A stretch of 6,027 bases of DNA from Legionellaceae bacterium. Lineage in GTDB: Bacteria; Pseudomonadota; Gammaproteobacteria; Legionellales; Legionellaceae. Made by a program: the position numbers and the translations under genes. Positions 1 to 5,497 of the stretch are shown here, in pieces. Numbering within the stretch: position 1 is the stretch's first letter; every line of letters begins with the position of its first letter. The stretch covers positions 1 through 6,027 of the forward strand of contig CANJFK010000081.1 in assembly GCA_947473535.1 (NCBI GenBank), read 5' to 3'. The notes below the pieces were generated by a model. That model was not told the origin of the DNA. It saw nothing but the letters and a program-made list of their open reading frames with translations, and searched no databases.

Positions 1-955
1 AAATGAGCGTGATGCTATGCTTGACTTGAATTGATTTGATGGGCGGAGCACTATCATCGCTTTCCCTGGAAATGCGTGTACCAGAATGCTCTGGCATGCG
101 GGTGTATTTGACGACCATTGGAATGTTGGCATGTCGTACAGGTGGAATACAAAGAGGATGCAGCACTTTTGCACCCATCGATGCAATTTCTTGTGCCTCA
201 TCATAGTTCAGTTGTTTTAATAAGCGAGCATGAGGTAATTGGTGTGGGTTGGCCGTATAGATACCAGCCACATCAGTCCAAATTTCACAGGCGGATGCGT
301 CTAAAATAGCGGCGAGCAAAGCAGCTGACGTATCCGATCCGCCGCGACCGAGTAAAACAGTATCGCCATTCGCATTAGCGGCAATAAAACCTTGCGTGAT
401 GATAGCAGCAGCCCCGCATTCAGCAAGTCGATAGGCTAAATCTGGGTTAGGCTCGCCGTTGCAACGGGCAGAACAATAATTTGCTGTATCGCTTCGGGTG
501 GTTGGAATGGCCGTTAACGCTTCACGGGCATCAAACCATAAGCAATTGATACCTTGGTTGTTTAAAAATGCATGCCCTAAGCGCGTTATCATTAGCTCCC
601 CTAGGCTTATTATCTGCGCCTGAGTCTTTGCTGGCGCCTCTCTTAATAAAGCGATGCCGGTTATCCATTTTTGTAGTTGTTGTAGATCAAGCGCAATTAA
701 ATCTGGACTGACGTTCAATGCCTCTGCCAGCTGCATGTAAAGATTCGCTAAATCCGTTTGAAGCGCTTGGTGCTTATCAACCAATGCCGCGTCAATGATT
801 TTTTCGAGTTTATTTGTTGCTTGAGATAGAGCGGAACAAACGATCACGGGTTGTACCCCGTTATCAATATGTTTTTGGGTAATTGCCGCAATGTGTTCCC
901 ACGTTTCACGAGAAGAAACACTCGTTCCACCAAATTTAGTAATGAGCTGGCGCAT
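1..955 (-). CDS. lysC: Aspartate kinase, N-terminal part (probable bifunctional aspartate kinase/diaminopimelate decarboxylase)
   Basis: Aspartate kinase phosphorylates L-aspartate with ATP, the first step towards lysine, diaminopimelate, threonine and methionine, in the cytoplasm. The reading frame is open from an ATG at 955 down to the left edge, giving 318 residues and no stop. Visible kinase motifs are KFGGTSV (residues 7-13), SLGE (117-120), GRGGSDTSA (203-211), DVAGIYTANP (228-237) and MGAKVLHP (260-267). An ACT regulatory domain seems to begin near residue 305. From memory of the family, the stretches around ITQGFIA (186-192) and YDEAQEIAS (251-259) resemble the kinase half of LysC-LysA fusions known in Xanthomonas-type and Legionella-type bacteria. 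The decarboxylase half would lie outside the window, so the fusion is an inference. The start fits because the kinase motif lies only seven residues in; a weak GGAAC lies just upstream. The gene is divergent from the FadL-type gene. Confidence 0.93.
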   Translation of the reverse strand, partial: MRQLITKFGGTSVSSRETWEHIAAITQKHIDNGVQPVIVCSALSQATNKLEKIIDAALVDKHQALQTDLANLYMQLAEALNVSPDLIALDLQQLQKWITGIALLREAPAKTQAQIISLGELMITRLGHAFLNNQGINCLWFDAREALTAIPTTRSDTANYCSARCNGEPNPDLAYRLAECGAAAIITQGFIAANANGDTVLLGRGGSDTSAALLAAILDASACEIWTDVAGIYTANPHQLPHARLLKQLNYDEAQEIASMGAKVLHPLCIPPVRHANIPMVVKYTRMPEHSGTRISRESDDSAPPIKSIQVKHSITLI

Positions 956-981
956 ATAATTGTTCCGTGCAAAATTAGTAC

Positions 982-1011
982 ACATTAGCATGGACTTATA
1001 TCGAGATACAA
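982..1011 (-). promoter_or_regulatory. Candidate sigma70 promoter for the aspartate kinase gene
   Basis: Read on the minus strand, TTGTAT (1011-1006) and TAATGT (987-982) are separated by 18 bases, with TGC just before the second box as in an extended -10. The start codon lies about 26 bases further on. Both boxes are imperfect, so this is a plausible guess only. Confidence 0.3.
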
Positions 1012-1038
1012 GAGCGAATAATAATTTTTATGATTAGG

Positions 1039-1066
1039 TTGATTTTAAGCGGCATTCATTTATCAT
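1039..1066 (+). promoter_or_regulatory. Candidate sigma70 promoter for the FadL-type gene
   Basis: TTGATT (1039-1044) and TATCAT (1061-1066) are separated by 16 bases and lie about 45 bases upstream of the ATG at 1112. Each matches the consensus at four or five of six positions. I see no recognisable operator or riboswitch in the rest of the divergent gap 956-1111. Confidence 0.4.
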
Positions 1067-1111
1067 CGATCGCTGTTTGGAACACGATCCTTTAAGGGTA
1101 ATGGTATAGTC

Positions 1112-2512
1112 ATGACGCAAAAACCGATTAAAACAATGGTCAGTACAATGGTTATTGTAATGATGACAAACCACGCTGCTTCTGCAGGTGGCTTTTCGCT
1201 CTATACTGAAAGTAGTGCAGCCGCGATTGGGAATTATGCGGCGGGTATCGCGGCCGAGGGTGCGGATGCATCCATTGGGTGGTATAACCCGGCTGGATTA
1301 GTGTTAATCAAAAAACAGCAAGCTGTTTTTAGTGGTGTAGGTGTATTCCCCAGCACGAAATTGTCGGGTACCAGCACCTTCAATACGGACGATGTCACGC
1401 CTTATATTCAATCCTTTAAAAATATCCAAGGTGCAGAAGATGCCGTTGTTCCTGCCTTCCATTATGCGTTGCCGTTAGGTGATCGAGCCACGTTTGGTTT
1501 TAGTGTGGTTTCTCCGTTTGGTTTATCAACGAGCTGGGGAGATGCATCGCCTGTTCGCTATTCGTCAACTTATACCCAACTGTTGATGCTTAATGTGTCG
1601 CCTGAGCTTGGCGGCAAAATAACAGACAATTTTGCTGTTGGCCTTGGTCTTGATCTGCAATGGGCACGCGTAACATTCAATGGTGTATTAGGCTCGCCTG
1701 CAGCATTGCAATTTTTAGAATCGATAGGTGGCCTTGTCACGCCAACCACACTTGATTCAACGAGTACAAACCAAGGTTCTTCATTTGGAGTGGGTTTTCA
1801 TGCTGGCGTTCTCAGTATGTATAACGATAATCACACGCGCGTTGGATTGAACTATCAATCAGGCATAGCACATATGTTTACAGGTAATAGTGTGTTGACT
1901 GGTCGCCTGGCTGATCCTGAGTTAACGAACCCCAACGCTGTATTTCGCAGCGACGGGTTGACCAGTAATAACGTTCAATTGCCGGACGTGGTAACATTAA
2001 GTGGCTATCAAGATGTGAATGACAAATTAGCATTACTTGGTTCAGTGGTTTACACCGCCTGGAGTTCGTTTAAGACGATCCAGTTAAACAATGTCGCGGC
2101 CTTTTCAGCGGAAGAAGGCGCTCAACAATTTGTTAATTCAACTAGCATTGAGGATTATCGTGATACTTGGCGGTTTGCAATTGGAGCGAATTACCATGTG
2201 AATGAATTATGGATGATGCGTGTTGGGGGCGGCTATGATCAAACGCCAACGATTAACGCAGCACGCGATGTTCGTCTTCCAGATTCGAGTCGATGGGCAT
2301 TATCCATCGGAACGCATTATCAAGTTCGCCCTAATATTGGTCTTGATCTTGGTTATACTTATTTGTTTGGAAGTAACGATGCCCGCGTGAATAAAACGCA
2401 GGTACTTGGCCCTAGTTCGTCTAACGTTATCAACGCGCTTGCAAGTAGTCATGCGCAGTTGGTGGGCTTACAAGTGGTATGGACTATTGATAAAGTGGTT
2501 GCTACTAAATAG
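1112..2512 (+). CDS. Outer-membrane transporter of the FadL/OmpP1/TodX family
   Basis: FadL-family proteins are monomeric 14-stranded outer-membrane beta-barrels that pass long-chain fatty acids or other hydrophobic compounds through a lateral opening. The 466-residue length fits the family. A signal peptide is visible: a short basic start, a hydrophobic stretch (about 9-19) and a likely cut after ASA at residue 25. The mature N-terminus GGFSLYTES corresponds to the hatch domain, and NPAG (59-62) to the NPA kink element in strand S3 of E. coli FadL. PFGLSTSW (135-142) and the C-terminal LGYTYLFGSND region are also typical. The substrate cannot be read from sequence, so no fadL symbol is assigned. 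The start is supported by TAAGGG at 1093-1098, although its 13-base spacing is long. Unusually, the protein ends with a lysine-containing tail (TIDKVVATK) rather than a terminal aromatic residue. It is convergent with the next gene. Confidence 0.9.
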   Translation: MTQKPIKTMVSTMVIVMMTNHAASAGGFSLYTESSAAAIGNYAAGIAAEGADASIGWYNPAGLVLIKKQQAVFSGVGVFPSTKLSGTSTFNTDDVTPYIQSFKNIQGAEDAVVPAFHYALPLGDRATFGFSVVSPFGLSTSWGDASPVRYSSTYTQLLMLNVSPELGGKITDNFAVGLGLDLQWARVTFNGVLGSPAALQFLESIGGLVTPTTLDSTSTNQGSSFGVGFHAGVLSMYNDNHTRVGLNYQSGIAHMFTGNSVLTGRLADPELTNPNAVFRSDGLTSNNVQLPDVVTLSGYQDVNDKLALLGSVVYTAWSSFKTIQLNNVAAFSAEEGAQQFVNSTSIEDYRDTWRFAIGANYHVNELWMMRVGGGYDQTPTINAARDVRLPDSSRWALSIGTHYQVRPNIGLDLGYTYLFGSNDARVNKTQVLGPSSSNVINALASSHAQLVGLQVVWTIDKVVATK

Positions 2513-2529
2513 GATCATACCTAGCGCCC

Positions 2530-2571
2530 TGGTTCAACAACAGCGTTTAAATGAAGGCTGTTGTTGAACCA
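2530..2571. terminator. Perfect hairpin between convergent genes, possible bidirectional terminator
   Basis: GGTTCAACAACAGC (2531-2544) is the exact reverse complement of GCTGTTGTTGAACC (2557-2570). A flanking T-A pair (2530/2571) extends the stem to 15 bp, and the loop is 12 bases. It sits 17 bases after the FadL-type stop codon and 9 bases beyond the stop of the opposing gene, which is where a shared terminator would be expected. No run of T follows the stem on either strand, so classic intrinsic termination is not supported. It may instead block 3' exonucleases or be a dispersed palindromic repeat. Confidence 0.5.
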
Positions 2572-2580
2572 ACCGTCAAT

Positions 2581-2982
2581 CTAATTCTTACTTAATGTCG
2601 TTTCACCGGGGCCATTAACTGTCACCGTGTATCCATTAGCACTTATTTGACTGGGTGTAATAATACCCGTATTTAAATCAAGCGTGACTGTCCCTAATTC
2701 CACTGGATTGCCGCCATCATTTGGCCCGGTTCCCATTTTGATTAACGCAGGGCATTTTCCGTCTACAGTATGACCAAAGCATGCCATTCTGACTTCGGTC
2801 CAAATGACTTTGCTGTCGCTCATTGGTCGTGTAGGATGTTGGGACGGAATAGTACCAGCTACGAATGCGTTTGATTCAACGCCCGTGTTATTATGCGTGA
2901 TTAATTGTTTAGGGCTAGCCATAATAACTGTTGCCGTTAAGCTCAGCGTTGCCGCGACCAACGAATTGAGTAATCGATTCAT
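2581..2982 (-). CDS. Small exported protein of unknown function
   Basis: This is a 133-residue protein whose function I do not recognise. It begins with a clear signal peptide: MNR, then a hydrophobic core about 8-21, with a probable cut near residue 22 (VIMA before SPKQ). It has no lipobox cysteine at that point. The mature part is about 110 residues, rich in Thr, Gly, Asn and Pro, with two cysteines (68 and 77) that could form one disulfide in the periplasm or outside the cell. The C-terminal half (about 95-130) alternates short hydrophobic and polar runs, as in beta-strands. The style resembles small secreted proteins of Legionella, but this is only an impression. The start is well supported by GGAGA on the minus strand (2994-2990), seven bases before the ATG. 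A start-to-stop frame with both a signal peptide and a good ribosome binding site argues for a real gene. It is convergent with the FadL-type gene and divergent from queA. Confidence 0.8.
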   Translation of the reverse strand: MNRLLNSLVAATLSLTATVIMASPKQLITHNNTGVESNAFVAGTIPSQHPTRPMSDSKVIWTEVRMACFGHTVDGKCPALIKMGTGPNDGGNPVELGTVTLDLNTGIITPSQISANGYTVTVNGPGETTLSKN

Positions 2983-3035
2983 GTATTGTTCTCCGCAAGG
3001 TATATATTTCGAGTATTAGAGTCTACAATATCATG

Positions 3036-3086
3036 CAAAAAAATAGAACAAAAATTAAAGTCGATTGAGTGGATTTACTATATAAT
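3036..3086 (+). promoter_or_regulatory. Candidate queA promoter: consensus -10 with A-rich upstream element
   Basis: A perfect TATAAT lies at 3081-3086, putting a start of transcription near 3093 and giving a leader of about 57 bases before queA. No good -35 box lies 16-18 bases upstream. However, A-tracts at 3037-3043 and 3049-3054 fall where an alpha-subunit UP element would sit. The -10 is seen directly; the UP element is inferred. Confidence 0.45.
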
Positions 3087-3138
3087 GTCATTTTTTGTAC
3101 GGAATGGAACTTGGCATGCCTGTTACAACCTATTTTGC

Positions 3139-3143
3139 AGAGA
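3139..3143 (+). promoter_or_regulatory. Ribosome binding site fixing the queA start
   Basis: AGAGA lies six bases before the ATG at 3150. It is modest, but it supports this start over an in-frame GTG at 3069. The longer frame would include the TATAAT promoter box and add 27 residues with no counterpart in known QueA proteins. Confidence 0.5.
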
Positions 3144-3149
3144 TTTAAT

Positions 3150-4163
3150 ATGAAAAAAACCGATTTTAATTTTGATTTACCGGTAGAGCTGATTGCTCAA
3201 TACCCATTAGCGAATCGTAGTGATTCCCGTTTGTTAACCTTTCATCGTGCAACAGGTCTGCATGCACACCATGAATTTAAGTCACTCGCTGATTTTTTTG
3301 AGCCAGGCGATCTGTTGGTAATGAATGATAGCCAAGTTATTCCTGCCCGAGTATTTGGCCATAAAGCGAGTGGTGGAAAGGTTGAACTATTGGTTGAGCG
3401 CTTAACGGCTAGTGATTGTTTTTTAGCGCATATTAAGGCGAGTAAATCACCAAAAGTAGGTACGATGATTCATTTAGATAACGATTGGTCTGTGGAGATT
3501 ATGGGCCGAGACGATGATCTATATTGCTGCCAGGTCGATGGGGATGTTGATACTATGTTGCACCAAATTGGTCACATTCCGCTCCCCCCATATATTACTC
3601 GAACGGACGAGTTGCTCGATCTAAATCGTTACCAAACCGTCTACGCACGACACAAAGGCTCGGTAGCCGCACCAACCGCAGGTTTACATTTTGATGATAG
3701 TGTATTAGAAAGTCTCAAATTACGCGGTGTGGCGATTGCATATTCAACGTTACATGTTGGAGCAGGTACTTTTCGTCCCGTGCGTTGTGATGATATTAAC
3801 GATCATAAAATGCATTATGAACGATACACCGTGAGTGACGCATTATGTGCTGCGGTACAGAAAGCTCGCGCAGCGAATAAGCGTGTAGTAGCTGTGGGTA
3901 CCACTGCCCTGCGGAGTTTAGAAAGCGCGGCACGCGATGGCGAGTTGCGGGCTTGTAGTCGTGATACGGACATATTTATTGTTCCAGGTTATCAATTTAA
4001 GATTTGTGATGGATTAATTACTAATTTTCATTTACCGGAATCAACCTTATTGATGTTGGTGTCTGCTTTTATTGGCCATGAGCAAGCAATGGAACTCTAT
4101 CGTGTAGCGATCGAGCAGCGTTATCGATTTTTTAGTTATGGTGATGCTAGTTTGTTGTTGTAG
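3150..4163 (+). CDS. queA: S-adenosylmethionine:tRNA ribosyltransferase-isomerase QueA
   Basis: QueA transfers and isomerises the ribosyl part of S-adenosylmethionine onto the preQ1 base at wobble position 34 of GUN-anticodon tRNAs, forming epoxyqueuosine. It acts in the cytoplasm after Tgt. The 337-residue protein is close to the E. coli length (356) and aligns with E. coli QueA, as I remember it, from the first residues (MKKTDFNFDLP against MRVTDFSFELP). Conserved blocks are GDLLVMND (53-60), VIPARVFGHKASGGK (64-77), IPLPPYITR (143-151), AAPTAGLHF (173-181), LHVGAGTFRPVR (201-212), TNFHLPESTLLMLVSAF (291-307) and RFFSYGD (326-332). It ends shortly after this last block, so the short C-terminal tail of E. 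coli QueA is absent. The next gene, a TGT relative, starts 12 bases after the stop, so the two are probably co-transcribed. Confidence 0.97.
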   Translation: MKKTDFNFDLPVELIAQYPLANRSDSRLLTFHRATGLHAHHEFKSLADFFEPGDLLVMNDSQVIPARVFGHKASGGKVELLVERLTASDCFLAHIKASKSPKVGTMIHLDNDWSVEIMGRDDDLYCCQVDGDVDTMLHQIGHIPLPPYITRTDELLDLNRYQTVYARHKGSVAAPTAGLHFDDSVLESLKLRGVAIAYSTLHVGAGTFRPVRCDDINDHKMHYERYTVSDALCAAVQKARAANKRVVAVGTTALRSLESAARDGELRACSRDTDIFIVPGYQFKICDGLITNFHLPESTLLMLVSAFIGHEQAMELYRVAIEQRYRFFSYGDASLLL

Positions 4164-4175
4164 ATTTGGAGTCTT

Positions 4176-5024
4176 ATGTATAAACACGTTGAATTCTCAG
4201 GACTAGTCCCTATCTTCTCGTCTCAGGCCGGACGTTGTCTCACGGCTGAAAATTGGCAAGATGTTGGGATTAAGGTCGCATCCTATTCTTTGGCATCCTT
4301 GCTGATGAAACCAGGCCTCGATTTTTTAAGCACGTTACCTGATTTGGCAACGTATGTTGGTTGGCCTGGCATGATCGTTCTCAATGCATCGATGCCGGTT
4401 ATCGACGATCAAGGCGGATACTCCTTGCGCTCTCAGTATGATGGCAGCCGAAGTTATTATGCTATTGATGAATTGTTGGGGCTGATGGCCGCCTTGTGTC
4501 CTCAATACGTTATTATGCCGCAAGGCGTGCTGCAATACGGTAAAAATGCCTGGCAATCGTTGCCTGATACTATCTTCCCTTTTTTCCCTATATCCGATCG
4601 CCCGGAGCCATCAGAGCAACGTCCTTATGGTTTGTATTTTTTTTATGATCAACAGACATTGCCCTTTGACGCATTAAAACAGCAGCTTGCCCAGTGTATC
4701 GGTCTACCGTGTTATGTTGGCGGTGATTTGAGCTTGGTCATGTTGCGCGAGTTGGGTCGCTGTGGTGTGCAATACCTCGAATCCGATAGACCTGCGGATG
4801 ATGCTTGTTTAGGAACAGTTTATACCAGTGAAGGGAATGTATCGATATCAGATGGTCTGCAAGCGTTACAATTTGAAGTAATTGATAAAGACTGTCATTG
4901 CCCAACCTGTAGCCAACAGTTTACTCGCGCTTATTTGCATCATTTGTTGGAGCATACGCCTTTATTATGCCAACGTTTATTGGTGCAACATAATGTGCAT
5001 TTCGTGTCCTTGCTGCAGGGTTAA
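4176..5024 (+). CDS. Catalytically degenerate tRNA-guanine transglycosylase (TGT)-like protein
   Basis: This 282-residue protein occupies the place between queA and yajC where tgt normally sits. It aligns with Tgt along its length: TAENWQDVGIKVA (23-35) with the TPEEVEATGAQII region, KPGLDFLSTLPDL (45-57) with the RPG region, YDGS (88-91), and the C-terminal zinc site. The zinc ligands appear intact: C240, C242, C245 and H272, in CHCPTC and QHN, with RAYLHHL (251-257) conserved. The catalytic residues do not. By eye alignment, the E. coli DSGGFQ block with Asp89 becomes NASMPV (N70), Asp143 of FDEC becomes Q116, and nucleophile Asp264 becomes E202 in a block reading YLESDRPADDACLG instead of MFDCVMPTRNARNG. 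The protein is about 90 residues shorter than Tgt (375), having lost loops and the C-terminal tail. It is unlikely to exchange bases; a regulatory or partner subunit is possible. The start has GGAG four bases upstream (4168-4171). Confidence 0.85.
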   Translation: MYKHVEFSGLVPIFSSQAGRCLTAENWQDVGIKVASYSLASLLMKPGLDFLSTLPDLATYVGWPGMIVLNASMPVIDDQGGYSLRSQYDGSRSYYAIDELLGLMAALCPQYVIMPQGVLQYGKNAWQSLPDTIFPFFPISDRPEPSEQRPYGLYFFYDQQTLPFDALKQQLAQCIGLPCYVGGDLSLVMLRELGRCGVQYLESDRPADDACLGTVYTSEGNVSISDGLQALQFEVIDKDCHCPTCSQQFTRAYLHHLLEHTPLLCQRLLVQHNVHFVSLLQG

Positions 5025-5047
5025 AAAAATATAACGTCTCAACGTCA

Positions 5048-5076
5048 TTTACGCCACATTGAAATCCCGATATCAT
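5048..5076 (+). promoter_or_regulatory. Candidate sigma70 promoter for yajC-secD
   Basis: TTTACG (5048-5053) and TATCAT (5071-5076) are separated by exactly 17 bases and match the consensus at four and five of six positions. Transcription would start near 5083, leaving a leader of about 64 bases. It would make yajC-secD at least partly independent of queA. No terminator is visible after the TGT-like gene, so read-through is also likely. Confidence 0.5.
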
Positions 5077-5081
5077 GTCTC

Positions 5082-5136
5082 CCAAATTTGCAGTGCTTTG
5101 CGGGTCGATTGAACCGCCTTCGATTAATAAATTTGG
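5082..5136 (+). repeat. Inverted repeat in the yajC leader, overlapping the ribosome binding site
   Basis: CCAAATTT (5082-5089) is the exact reverse complement of AAATTTGG (5129-5136). The second arm includes the first two bases of the Shine-Dalgarno sequence. A smaller GCGG/CCGC stem could form between the arms. The first arm starts about where transcription is predicted to begin, so a fold masking the ribosome binding site is conceivable. The repeat is only 8 bp and AT-rich, so chance is a serious alternative. Confidence 0.25.
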
Positions 5137-5140
5137 AGAG
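5135..5140 (+). promoter_or_regulatory. Ribosome binding site fixing the yajC start
   Basis: GGAGAG lies six bases before the ATG at 5147, an optimal arrangement. It decides against an in-frame ATG at 5075, which overlaps the candidate -10 box, lacks a ribosome binding site, and would add 24 residues not found in YajC. Confidence 0.7.
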
Positions 5141-5146
5141 ATAGAC

Positions 5147-5482
5147 ATGAGTTTTTTTATAAGTGATGCCCTTGCTGCAGCAAGTGTTACACCTCCCGCA
5201 TCAACTGATGGAACCTTTTCATTGATCATGATTGTGGCGATTTTTGTATTATTTTATTTTATGTTGATTCGTCCTCAAAGCAAACGTGCAAAGGAACATC
5301 GTGAATTGACTGGAAAATTGAAAAAAGGCGATGAAATTATTACATCCGGCGGCATGCTTGCTAAAGTAACTAGTTTAGATGAGCAGTACATCAAGGTCAG
5401 CATTGCGGACGGTATTGAAGTCACGTTACAACGCGGTGCGGTAAGCACAGTCTTGCCTAAAGGCACTCTTAAATCCCTGTAA
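5147..5482 (+). CDS. yajC: Sec translocon accessory subunit YajC
   Basis: YajC is a small inner-membrane protein that associates with SecD and SecF and, through them, with the SecYEG channel during protein export. This 111-residue protein matches E. coli YajC (110) closely: the start MSFFISDALAA, one transmembrane segment (about 24-41) followed by the diagnostic LIRPQSKRAKEH (40-51), then the soluble domain with KKGDEIITSGG (59-69) and the end VLPKGTLKSL against VLPKGTMKAL. The N-terminal part before the membrane segment is short and periplasmic in the known topology. It is followed after 15 bases by secD, the usual order. Confidence 0.97.
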   Translation: MSFFISDALAAASVTPPASTDGTFSLIMIVAIFVLFYFMLIRPQSKRAKEHRELTGKLKKGDEIITSGGMLAKVTSLDEQYIKVSIADGIEVTLQRGAVSTVLPKGTLKSL

Positions 5483-5497
5483 GCGAGTCACACGGAA

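Noticed and set aside
118..309. Plus-strand open frame of 63 codons
   Set aside because: It lies antisense within the aspartate kinase gene, whose motifs are clear on the other strand. The product resembles nothing.
2804..3019. Plus-strand open frame of 71 codons
   Set aside because: It is antisense to the secreted protein gene, which has a signal peptide and ribosome binding site; the hydrophobic run is the mirror of that signal peptide.
3113..3120. Palindrome GGCATGCC in the queA leader
   Set aside because: An isolated 8-base palindrome is expected by chance and has no loop to form a hairpin.
3069..3149. In-frame GTG start that would lengthen queA by 27 residues
   Set aside because: The extension contains the TATAAT promoter box, lacks a ribosome binding site and has no counterpart in QueA. 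The ATG at 3150 matches the known N-terminus.
4335..4556. Minus-strand open frame of 73 codons inside the TGT-like gene
   Set aside because: It is a shadow frame antisense to a gene with good family alignment throughout.
5033..5046. Direct repeat AACGTC-TC-AACGTC
   Set aside because: It is two six-base copies only, with no known regulator match; too short to claim an operator.
5075..5146. In-frame ATG start that would lengthen yajC by 24 residues
   Set aside because: It overlaps the candidate -10 box and has no ribosome binding site. MSFFISDA at 5147 matches known YajC and follows an optimal GGAGAG.
4921..5229. Minus-strand open frame of 102 codons across the TGT-like/yajC junction
   Set aside because: It overlaps the conserved zinc site of one gene and the start of yajC on the other strand, and it has no recognisable features of its own.
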